Shown here: in pieces, positions 11,465 through 21,791 of the stretch
Layout: each line of letters opens with the position of its first letter
How positions within the stretch are numbered: position 1 is the first letter of the stretch
Assembly (NCBI GenBank): GCA_001466705.2
Contig: LATX02000182.1
Location: 496,001-560,000 of the forward strand
From: Moniliophthora roreri
Lineage: Eukaryota; Basidiomycota; Agaricomycetes; Agaricales; Marasmiaceae
Length of the DNA stretch: 64,000 bases
Direction of reading: 5' to 3'
Program-made: the position numbers and the translations under genes
Notes under the pieces: generated by a model
The model's input: the letters and a program-made list of their open reading frames with translations, nothing else
What the model was told of the DNA's origin: nothing
The model's database searches: none

Positions 11465-12861
11465 CTATTCTACGTCTTGTAGCCAGCAATGCTCCAGGAG
11501 TTGAGCTGCTGACCATCGCGCCTCAGGGTCAATGATGAGGGCTTTAGATAGGAAATCGGCCAAAGTAGGAAGCTCTTCAAATGGATGGTCAGTCCTTGGT
11601 AGTAAGTCTTCCATAGCAATATTGTAGAGTCCTGCACCGTGTAATAAATGTCCTAGGAAATCCCATCAGCCAAAGCAGCTTGCATCGGAGTAATATAGCG
11701 AACCCTCTTCGTCGAAATACTCATGCGTCTTCTTGCCGCTCGTTAGAAACCTTCGTGGAAAGGCCCCAAGAAGAGCAACCATTTGAGCCAAGTGGGTTTG
11801 AGACGTATCCATTCCCGTTCGCTCGATATTCCATACCGGATCGAAGAGTTGTGCGCCACGAGCGAATTCATACATCTGCGAGGGAAGTCAGCCGTGTGTC
11901 CTCATCGATTTAGTCTGAAGACTAACCAAACATCCGAAATTCCATATATCCGCCTTTGTATTCCATTCTGCACCGATGATGACTTCTGGAGACCGGAAAG
12001 CTTGGGGTTGGATGAGACCATTGTATCGTTTCGACATTTTACAAGCTGAAGCTTGGTTTAGGTTCCACTCGAGCCACGTAAAGGAGAGACTTACCAGCAC
12101 CAAAATCCGTCAGTTTGAAGACTGAGGACATGAGGACTTTTTCGCTGAGCACGTCTCTTTGGCCCATGGTGGGTGGGGAACCCGTAATCAGGATGTTGTC
12201 GCCTTTGATGTCTGAGGGCCAGGTTGTGAGCGACGCCAAAATGCCCTTTGAATTTCCTAACCGGTATGGATAATTCCGCAGTCTTCGTGAAGGTATTGCA
12301 AGGCGTGCAGGACATGCTTCGACACGCGTTTCAATAGTGGTAGAGGCATTGCGCCACAATAGCCACGATATATTTCAAGCACATTAAAGCCCATAGGTTC
12401 GAGAATGAGACATACGTGTCGTCCGTGGTGCATAAAGTCGTCGAGCAATTGACACACGTTATGACGACCAGGAGATTTGGGCTGTCCATCGCGTACTATC
12501 TTGAGTACTCCTGCTTCGTCGAATCCGGCTTTGTAGTAGCTTTGATCTCCAATGAGAATTTTCATGACTACATTGCGCTGTTCTCTGTACACGATGAGCG
12601 AGTGCAAGGTTTGATCGAACCTGACACGCACCGAACGTCCTGGACCAACCATACGGTAGAGTAGTGACCCCACCCCAACTGTCTGACAACTTGATATCGT
12701 TGGTTATATACCTCGCCGGGTTTCACCCGATGGTACCCACCACGATGGTACCGTGATGATGGTTCTGTGCTAGCTTTCCGAGAAACAGAGACCGAGATGG
12801 TTGAAGATTTCCTTGAGCTGAATCGACTCTTTTTGGATCTCCGAAGACAAGATAGAGTCAT
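11465..12861 (-). CDS. SRPK-like serine/threonine protein kinase
   Basis: There are six exons (12861-12632, 12584-12262, 12211-12095, 12045-11927, 11875-11704, 11652-11465), giving 382 residues. It has the glycine loop LGWGHYSTVWL, VMK lysine, catalytic loop IIHTDIKGDNIL, LTDFGAA metal site and the activation-segment sequence FRSPEVIIG..WNTKADIWNFGC. The HTDIK and RSPEVIIGA signatures are those of SR-protein kinases. The long spacer that splits the SRPK lobes is absent, as in the many short SRPK-like kinases of Agaricomycetes. All key catalytic residues are present, so it should be active. Its substrates are unknown. The N-terminal 50 residues are Ser/Arg/Lys-rich. It is divergently transcribed from the next gene with a 181-bp shared upstream region. 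Confidence 0.85.
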
Positions 12862-12970
12862 AGGGAGCTCTTCACGCCCAGAAAACTTGCAGGGGGCCCT
12901 GGGTACTGTAGGTCCATTGGAGTCCAGTTTTCGTTATTGTACCACGGGCCTGGCCCGCCGAGGGAACGCA

Positions 12971-12982
12971 CACGTGACGCGT
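12971..12982. promoter_or_regulatory. E-box plus MluI-type box in a bidirectional promoter
   Basis: The 181-bp gap between the SRPK-like kinase (start 12861, minus) and the coiled-coil gene (start 13043, plus) contains CACGTG directly followed by ACGCGT. CACGTG binds bHLH factors. ACGCGT is the MluI cell-cycle box bound by MBF-type factors controlling G1/S and, in fission yeast, many early meiotic genes. Binding here is inferred from sequence only. Confidence 0.4.
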
Positions 12983-13042
12983 AGCGCCTGTCCCACGCAC
13001 AGACTGGTTCTAGCGTTTTCTCACTCCTACCACAAAACAACC

Positions 13043-15468
13043 ATGTCGACCATTTCAGACCGCCTGCGTATCACTATTGTGCGTCTATTCCCCGAAATAC
13101 TTCCACCCCGATAAATCTGACATTAGATTGCACACTTCTATTCTTTACTCGCGGCGCGTTTACCACGCTTCTTCGGATTTACAGGCGTTGACGGCCCTGA
13201 AACACAAACCTCTAAATCAGTCGTGTGCTTGTAAGTCATTTTTTACTCTGCCAGAAAGATATACACCAACACCAAATAAATTGATCTTTCTCCTCTGGAC
13301 ATAGCATATGTCCTCGATCTTCAGACTAAATTCTGTTCAACACCGGATTCGACGAAATCCAGCGATAGCATCGATCCATCAGGTCCAACGGGAACCTTCA
13401 GGACACACTCACACAACGATAATGCAGAGCAGGACTCTGATGTCTGGAGATGGAAAAGTCTCGCACTACGCCTCGAAGAGGAGCTAGAAGAACTTAGGGC
13501 GAAATACGAAGCCGAGCAAATCAGTGAGTCGATGATTCTCATACATCTCGGTCACCGGTCATTTTCTGCTTCAGAGGCCGAGTCTATATCTATACCATTT
13601 TCGGATGATTGGCCGTCCGCTGTCTATTTCGTTGACTTGCGAAAGTTATTCGCAGCAAATGTCCAACTGCATGCAATCTGGCTATTCTCTAATCGTTTTT
13701 CCTTCATTTTTCTTGGTTTTTGTGTCCTACAGAATCACTGTCTTTGACTGTCCAAGTCGATGCCAAAAGCACCTCGGAGATGACCCAGGAGCCATCTTCC
13801 TCTACGCAGCCTCAACTTCAAGGTCCTTCCTCAAGTGCCGGAGCAGCGAACGCAGACAATACAACGAAGAAGAAACCGGCAAAGAAGAATCCGAAATCGA
13901 AACACCCGCCTTCCACAGCCTCAGGTGCAACCGATGCGCTTGTTAATCTAATCAAACCTCGAGCACGAATTCACCCAGAAACAATCTCTATCCTCGAATT
14001 GGAAGGTCTCAATGGTAAGGTTACTTATCCTATCAAACCTTTTATGACCTTTGTACGTCCGTTTTCTGACACCTTTCAGACAGTCAACTTCCAGGCGTCT
14101 TCTCCTCGTTTTCGCAATTGATGTCGGCTTTACCACCCGACACGAGGACCATTACGCGACCCCAAGTGTCGCTTCTCTTGTCGACAACAATTCGTGTTTT
14201 ACAGTCCGTTTCTGGTGTCCTCAGAACCACTCTCTTCACCGATGCCGACGCGTCCGCCAAGTCGGAGAAAGCTTCCTCTAGACCCGCATCTCCGCATCGA
14301 CTCCAGAAAGTCGCTGCGCTACTGAATTATCTCCTGACCATGAGTCTGCCATTGCTACGCGTTCAACCGAAGAAAAAGAAGTTGAGGCAGTTGTCGGAGT
14401 CCTCAGAAAACACAGATGTCCTTATCGATACGCTCGCGACCTTCATTATGAACCCTATGATTCACTCATTCATACCTCTTAGCGAAAACTTCCTAGATGA
14501 GCTGTTTCGCGTTGATGATCGAAAAGACCCCTTATCTGGATCGCGTCCCACCTCGAAGCCCACTTCGAAGAAAGCTAAACCAGCAGTACCCGAACCTCCC
14601 ATCGACTTACGCATCCCCGTGTTAAACACCTTACGAGATACCTTTTCTGCAGTTGGGGAATCCTATGTTACTCCTGGGTTCAGAGAAACACTATCTCTCA
14701 CTGTCGTACGTGAGATACTCGCCCTGTTTGACTCCACGATTCGTATTTCTCCCACTACCTCCGCATCTACTAGTGCTCGAAATTCAAACCAGACTAACAG
14801 GGACCCTCACGTTAACGAATCGGACGACAAGGAGCATTCGAGTGATGCCAAGACAAGCCAGAGGAGTGCTATGTACGACTGCTACTGCTCAGTTCATCGT
14901 CGTGGAACACCAGCAGAGGATCCTGGAGAAGAATCCGTTGCCGTTAGGCGCAAATTGGCTCGGAAGGATGCGTTATGGTATCTGTGCAGTATTTTGCACA
15001 TTCTCTTGAAAGGTCAAGGTGAGAGATCGCGTTCCTCGATTGATGCGACCAGTCCCTTATGACGCTGCAGATGGTGGTATTGGAAGAGGTGTTATTAACA
15101 AAATTGTGCATTCGAAAAATACGGTAACGGGGCGTGAAGATGGTGTAGATGGAAAAGAAGGGATCCGGCTACTCAGGGAGGGCATTCTTGATGCGCTTTT
15201 GGGTCTTGTATCCAGGTGCCAGACATGTTCCGGAAGAGGATATGCGCAGGAGTTAAACAGTGAAGCCAAGGAATCAAGAAATGACGAGAGCATGATCGCT
15301 CCTATGAACATCGATGAAGGAGTGCTTGACGAGGTACAGGCCGAAAAATCGGATAAACATACGCCCCCTAGTGCGCTTGTATTGGATGAAGAGGAGTACG
15401 ATATGGTACTGGCAGTGATTGAGCAGTATTACTGGGTACTTGCGCCCATCGTAGACGAACGAGAATAA
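13043..15468 (+). CDS. Coiled-coil protein, possible Mei4/Rec24 homologue
   Basis: There are six exons (13043-13078, 13185-13230, 13305-13523, 13733-14014, 14080-15018, 15071-15468), giving 639 residues. The third intron (209 nt) is long for this genome. I do not firmly recognise the family. The N terminus reads ..ITALTALKHKP.., followed about 55 residues later by WRWKSLALRLEEELEELRAK, a short coiled coil. Metazoan MEI4, a DNA double-strand-break initiation factor of meiosis, starts with a similar order: an ALALAI..KP helix, then a WKSKVEILEAEV coiled coil. A Lys/Ser/Pro-rich linker follows, then a helical C-terminal half. Another SKPTSKK-type disordered insert lies near 14550-14600. The upstream ACGCGT box fits a meiotic or cell-cycle gene but proves nothing. 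Treat it as hypothetical with a testable lead. Confidence 0.7.
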
Positions 15469-15679
15469 TTTTATTTGACACTAGTAGATATCTGGAACAG
15501 CTGTCTCGATTTGCTCGGCTCTATCAAGCGAATCTAAAAGGCCCTGGCGAAGTGGCCAGACTCGACCGGCAATTACGGCAAACCTCAAAGAGTCGCTTCA
15601 GCTAAGTACAAGAGGTCCTCGTGTTCGCCTCAACCCAACCTCAACTTGACCTCTTACCACCACTATGATCATCAAATAA

Positions 15680-16799
15680 ATGGGCTGTACAAGGATAGAC
15701 TCACCTCATGCTGATAATGGTATCAGCATTGCTGCTGTATTTGGGGTCGAATGGATCTTTATTGCAATGGGCCAGCTCAGTAACATTTTGAACCAGCTAC
15801 GACTTCGATGGCGCCGATGGACAGGACCAACCGTTACCTGCGCTATTTGCGACGAGATAATTTGGCAGGGAGAAGCATCATATTGTTCGCTAGGTACGCA
15901 CTTTCGAAAGCGGTGTGGACTGGAAATGGACTGTTGAACATTTCTTTGATTTAGGGACTCATCCATATTGTACGGTATGCCTAGCGCGTACTGTCGAGGG
16001 CATGCTTTCGGGAGATTTGGCAATGAAATATGAACCAGCGACTACGAAGCCCCTTTGCTGCTTTTGCCCAGAAACTCTCTCAACGATACATATTTCCTCC
16101 CCGTCTTTGACGAAACGATGGGACCAGCGCATTATCACCACACAGCTCCAAGATATCGGTTTCCCTCTACTCAGATGTGTTCACTGCGGATATATTGTTA
16201 TCGACGACGAAGAGAAAGAAACTCCTCCACTTCCACCCAAAAAAACGCCTTCCTTACGCCAACGGCTCTTCTCATTCATCTCATCCAGCTCAACCACCGA
16301 AAAAGCTCGTCCCCGGAAGTTTCATTGCCCTCAGTGCGATTGGGAAACATGCCTGGGTTGCTTCTCGGCGCTTCGAGACGAATCCGAAGACCGTCCGCAT
16401 CGTTGTACGACAGATGACCTGCGTCTGACGATCGAAAAAGCTGTTTCGGATCGCCTCATGTACACCTGCCCACGTCCTAGCTGTGGGCGTGCGATACTCA
16501 AAGAGGGCGGCTGTAACCACTGCACCTGTGTTTGTGGCTCCGAATATTGCCATCTATGCCACGAGAACCTGGGTGATAATGGGCAGAGATGGAGACATCA
16601 TTTCTGTGGGCATTTTATAGAGGATGGGTCTGGAATGAGGAATCGAACAAAGAACGGAAAGTGTACGCTTTGCGGGAAATGCCCGCTTTACGAAGATCGC
16701 AACGACGAAGAGATTAGGAGGAGTATAGAAGAGAAAGTGACGAGAGAATGGAAGAGGAAGCGGATGTGGAAGGATGTAAAGGGTTGGTTTGGTTTCTAA
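15680..16799 (+). CDS. RBR-type (RING-IBR-RING) E3 ubiquitin ligase-like protein, copy 1
   Basis: There are two exons, 15680-15893 and 15955-16799, giving 352 residues. RING1-like cysteines are at CAICDE..YC..HPYCTVC..CCFC (about 54-109). An IBR-like set follows (RCVHCG, then FHCPQCDWETCLGCF). RING2 is CPRPSCGRAILKEGGCNHCTCVCG..YCHLC (about 243-273). In RBR ligases the cysteine of the GGC-x-H motif (here about C258) accepts ubiquitin before transfer, and it is present. A proline-rich and serine-rich insert splits the IBR. The C terminus adds another Cys/His cluster (HHFCGHF, CTLCGKC) and a basic helix. A tandem copy follows at 17013-18096. The substrate is unknown. Confidence 0.8.
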
Positions 16800-17012
16800 A
16801 GATTGTAAGATACTATTTAAGGGCATGTGCAACACCATTTAATGACCATCACAAGATTCACAATTGGAATGGGGACGTGTGAACTGCTAGATCACAAAGT
16901 AGGTTACGGCTGCATCGAGGCAAGGCAAGCCTCGTGCTTCCCTCATGGTCTTGCTTCATGCAACTTCATGCAACCCCCAACTATACCAGAAACGCCAAAC
17001 AAACCACTAGCT

Positions 17013-18096
17013 ATGGGCTGCGCCACGATAAAGCCATGTTCTCCTCAGATTCCTGATGAGGCCAATCTTGCTGCTGTATTCGGCCTCGACTTCATCTTTG
17101 TCGCACTTTGTAACATTTACAATGAGCTACTACTGTGGTGGCATCGACGGAAAGGCCCATTCGTCGCCTGTGTCATTTGCGACAATGGAGTGTGGAAGGA
17201 AGAAGCAGTGTATTGCTCGCTTGGTGCGTATATAGATGATTATGAACAATGAAAGCGGATTAATGTTTCTTCATTTAGGGTCTCATTCACCCTGCGTGAG
17301 TTGTCTGGAGCGTACTGTCGAAGGCATGCTCTCAGGCGATGTAGCGATGAAATACGACCCAGCGACTACCAGACCTCTTTGTTGCTTTTGCACTCCAGAA
17401 ATTCTTTCTACGTTCCCGATCACGACCTCCGACCAAACGAAGCGATGGGACGAGCGTATTTTCACCTTGCAGCTGCAAAATATTGGCCTTCCATTGATCA
17501 GATGCGCCCACTGCGGCTATATCGTTATTGACGAAGAAGTGAAGGACCCCCCGAGTCCACCCAAGCAAAAATTATCTCTATTTCGTCGGTTTATCTCATT
17601 CCTGGGATCGATATTCGCCGACGAGATTCAGCCCGAATGTTTTCAGTGTCCTCAATGCACACAGGAAACGTGCCTAAATTGCCTTTCAATTCACGATCCC
17701 CACAAAAGGCATTGTTGTGAAACAGACGACCTGCGTCTGATGATTGAGAAGGCTGTTTCAGACCGCCTTGTATACAACTGCCCACGATCTAGCTGTGGAC
17801 GTGCAATACTCAAAGACGGTGGTTGCAATCACTGCACCTGCGTCTGTGGGTTGGAATATTGCCATATGTGTCATGAAAACCTGGGTCATGATCGGCAAAC
17901 CTGGCAATCTCATTTCTGTCAATGTGTATTTTTCATGGCAGATGCGAGGAATCAGTTCGAGAATGGAAAATGTAGGACTTGCGGAAAATGCCCTTTGTAT
18001 CAAGAACGCAACGACGAGGAAATTCGGAAGAACATTGAAGAGAGGATTACAAAGGAATGGAAGGAGAAGCGTATTAAGAGTTGGTTTGAGTTCTAA
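17013..18096 (+). CDS. RBR-type E3 ubiquitin ligase-like protein, copy 2
   Basis: There are two exons, 17013-17223 and 17279-18096, giving 342 residues. It is a tandem duplicate of the gene at 15680-16799, with the same intron position and phase. The RING1-like, IBR and RING2 cysteines are conserved, including the candidate catalytic cysteine in KDGGCNHCTC. The RING1 loop reads SHSPCVSC where copy 1 has THPYCTVC, so one aromatic/His context has changed. The IBR insert is shorter. An initiator at 17013 gives MGCATIKPC, matching the MGCTRIDSP start of copy 1. The Gly-2/Cys-3 in both raises the possibility of N-terminal lipidation, but the downstream residues are not a clear myristoylation signal. 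Confidence 0.8.
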
Positions 18097-18318
18097 AGAA
18101 CTGCATACTGGACTCATTCAAGGCACGACTTAACCCATCGCAACGTCAATGAAATTATGTACAACGTCTACAGATATACGAGTAATACATATGTTCAATC
18201 CAATAGGAGATGCATGTGTGGTACGTGTGGTAAGTAAGTCTATGGGGCATGAAATGTACGCATATTACAATATAAATGTCAACATCAAAAAGTCTGGTCT
18301 CAAAATCCAGTCGACACC

Positions 18319-21300
18319 TTATACAACCCCCAGAATCACCGTAGCTCGTAAGCTCACCTCCTTCCCCGACAAATCCCAACCATCTTGCTCTCGGAAGTTA
18401 GCTACACGAGCTGCAGACCCAGGAACAATTAGGCCCCCGCTCTTCCAACCCCAGCTCTGTCCAATTTTGAATACATCAGGGACGCTCCTAAACCTCGTTT
18501 GCCCACTCCCAGTCGGAGAAGCGCAGTACACGCTGAAATAAACCGATACGACTCCTCGCGGGTCGCGATACGGCTGTTGAGCAGGAGAAGATGAGAGTAT
18601 CGTATATGGTGGAGAGGATGGATTGTAATCTGTGGGTAGAGCACCATTACTATTGCTCGGTGTCAAGATTCTCAGCTGTGCAACGGAAGCGCGTCCTCCG
18701 AGTGTCGGTATATTTGACGCCATAACGCTGAGATTGGGGCTCAACGTTGGTGAGGAAGGCGAAGCACTGAGAAGTGCGGAACCGGCAGCAACGCTGGAGG
18801 ATTCGGGTAGAGAGGAAGAAAGGGATCCTAACGGGGGAGATGCTGAAGTAGATGGTATCGTGGTCGAAGAGGATGATACAGGTCGTGCGCCGGAGTTGGT
18901 ATTCACCGGCGTTCGGCTTCGTGTGAGAGTGAGCGTGCCTGCCCTAAGGGTAGGTGATTGTGGAGCAGATCCGCTGCCACTAGTGCCGGCGCCCGACGAG
19001 CCGTGTGGAAGAGAAGGTCCACGGACGTGTGTTCGCAACCAGCTAGTTGCCGGGCTGCTGCTTGCAGGGCTATCGCGCCTGCTGGGAGTGTTGGAGGGAA
19101 CAGTGGGAGAAAGGGGTGCTGTGCCTACCAGCACGCTCTCTCCCTCCTTGATGTTGACCATCTCGAGGCCACCGGTATTGGCTCGTTCTCGACCTTTGAA
19201 TTCTTTGGGGGTCGGAACGACCGTAGGACTCGGTGCACTTCTTGGAGGCAGACTCTCCACTGTACTTTGACGGTGGAGATAGATCCCTAATTGAATACCA
19301 GTTCCATTGGCAGTTGCTTCTTTCTCCCTCTCCCTTTCTCTTTCTCTTTCACGCTGACGTTCAGTAAAAGTGCTGCCAACTATATGTTCCTTCTCCTTCT
19401 TCTTGATGACCTGAACGTAGACATTAAACAGACTGCCGGCATACCAGACAGTCTGTGAATGTAAACGCTGTTTCTCCTTCAAGGTATCCAAGTCCCAGAA
19501 TTCAACGGAGAACCGAAGAGGTGGGTATGGGGAGTAGTTTCGACGTGCTGAGAGGGCATCCGGAACCTTCAACAAAGGCGCTGATAACGATAGAACGCTA
19601 TCATCACCTGTTTGGGGTAAAGATGATCGAAGTAGTGTGTCAAGGGTATCGGGAAGCAACCCAAAAAAGGTGCGTTCGTTCGATGTAGTGGGAGGAATGC
19701 TCTCGGCATTATTCTTCGAGAAGGATTTGGATCCCGTCCCTGGTGAATACGAAGCGAGCGATCTGGCAAATAGCTCGTCCATAGAAATGTTGTTGTGAAT
19801 GTTGCCTTCGGGGAGAGCACCGCTAGGGGTATTGATAGTATCGCCGACTCGGAGCGATTCATCATGTGGGATAAGGAAGTACGCCTTTACGCTGTCCTGC
19901 TGAGGAAGATGTTCGTGACGTGTATAAATATCCGCTCCTGATATCATGATACCAAGATCTTTCCTTTCTTTCAAAGATCCATTAGGTGTTTGGGGTGAAA
20001 CGGTGATAATGTGACGGAGTGTAGTGTGATCCCAACATGCGGCTTGAAGCACATGCAAAGGCACGTAAGGTGTGTTAGTGGTAGGCGAGATATCCATTGA
20101 CATAGCTATCAAATCTGCGGGGGTCTACGGAAGTTATGTGAATGCGGGAAAGAAGGTCGAGTCGATAGTCACTCACAAGGTTGGCGTAATAAATTCCAGA
20201 CTCGAATAATGCACTCCATTCTCGCTCCTCAGCTTCTTCCTCAGGCAGGACGACATACTGTTGCGTCTCCTTTCCTTTTCCCTTGTCGCCTGAAAGCACG
20301 ACAAAAGATTCACTACTACCTCGTCGCAGCCTGCGCCGAAGCTCGACTACTCTCTTTGCAAACGCATATCTTGCCAACTCGCCAGGGACAAAAAGGGAAT
20401 CTGAGGAGATGAGGGCCCGAATCCACTTGGATGATAGACCCTGACCGGGTTCGAATGAGGTGAATATAGGTGGTATGACCGGAATTTCTGGGCGACGACT
20501 GATGGGATCCGTATCAGCTCTGCCGCGCGAAGTGGGTTGAATAGCAAAAGCCAGGCGTTCTTCGTATTCGAACAGGTCTGGGCCCCACCTGGCCAGCCAA
20601 CATGCACAGGCCTCGCCAATTTTATCCGAAATAGCACCATAGTAAAATCGAAGAGAGGGACTGCTAGATCCAATATGGATCGAGGAAGCGGTATCGTCGA
20701 TGGATCCTGTATCACTGAGCTCCGACGAGTGTGCGGTAAGCTCTGCGACATGCTCAAGCCCAACAGCCGGAGCGTCCGCAGCATCGATCAAGATGGGCTT
20801 TCCTCTAGCGAAATTGAGATATTCGATGACTGTGTAAGGTCCGATCGTTGCCAGAATCGATGATAGCGCATGAGAAGCAATGGAGGAGATTTCCAGGTAT
20901 AGTGCAGTCGCCAATAACGACAATAGGAATTGGGGAGATGCGGGCTGATGCTTGTCTGATACAGAGTTGGAAACCCTGGGACCGAATGGGAATGCTGGCG
21001 TCAGAGGTTTGGCAGCAGTTGGTTTAAGATCTGCAGAGATATGTAACGGGGGGCCGCCACCGTAAAGGCGGGCAATACATAGTCTGGAAAAGGAGAAAGT
21101 ATTCAGTGACGACAGCCACGAGTACAGAAGTCAAAAAGCCACGCACTCGAATGCTGCTCGTGTGATATTCCTATCATCAAACACCACCTCGATATCCTTT
21201 TTCTCGCTCAAAGATTCTTGGAAACCACTCGTGAACAGGGAACGAAAGAAACCCGACTGAATGAGGACGACCCGGTGAAGTCGATAAGTTGCTGACCAGC

Positions 21301-21451
21301 TACCGGACGCTCTGATGGAAATATCGGATGTCTGCGCATGTAAGAAAGAATCATAAAGGTGTTCGGCAAGGTCAACCATGGTGGTCATAACCAAGCGTAG
21401 ACGACTCCAGAAGACGTCAACGACGGCAATCGCATAGGGGGCCAGGGGCAC
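18319..21451 (-). CDS. BTB/POZ protein resembling germ cell-less
   Basis: There are three exons (21451-21147, 21083-20177, 20124-18319), giving 1005 residues from the first ATG. An internal ATG at 21388 or 21379 is equally possible. The BTB domain at about 30-110 reads LYDSFLHAQTSDISIRA..YRLHRVVLIQSGFFRSLF, followed by a BACK-like helical region. The order and the QSGFFRSLF..VVFDDRNI motif resemble GCL-type BTB proteins, which act as CUL3 adaptors in animals. The C-terminal half has a WDL/LKEKQ region, an R/E repeat (about 19320-19350) and then ~300 residues of Ser/Thr/Pro-rich low complexity, ending in an ordered block. A CUL3-adaptor role is inferred. It is convergent with RBR copy 2, separated by 222 bp. 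Confidence 0.75.
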
Positions 21452-21791
21452 CGGCTTTTGTCAACGTGAACTTGGCGAAATTTCGCACGTCGACCGTACT
21501 TTGATGCTTACCACCAGCTTGATGCCTAGCGCTTGCTCTGCAGCATCGGCATATAGTGGGGTATAGGGTCGGTACCGCTACGACAGAGGTCGAAATCAGA
21601 AGGAAAGCATGCCATTGTCTCAGCGGCCTTGTACACCATCCCCCGCCTTTAAATGCTAAAGGAATGTAGGGTCTGAATATTATGTAGGTATTGGTATGAC
21701 TAGAACCCGCTGGTACATTGCTAAAGATGAAGATCATAGTAAGGAAAGAATAATAGTGCACATCCAAAAAATTAACAGAAAGACAACATAA

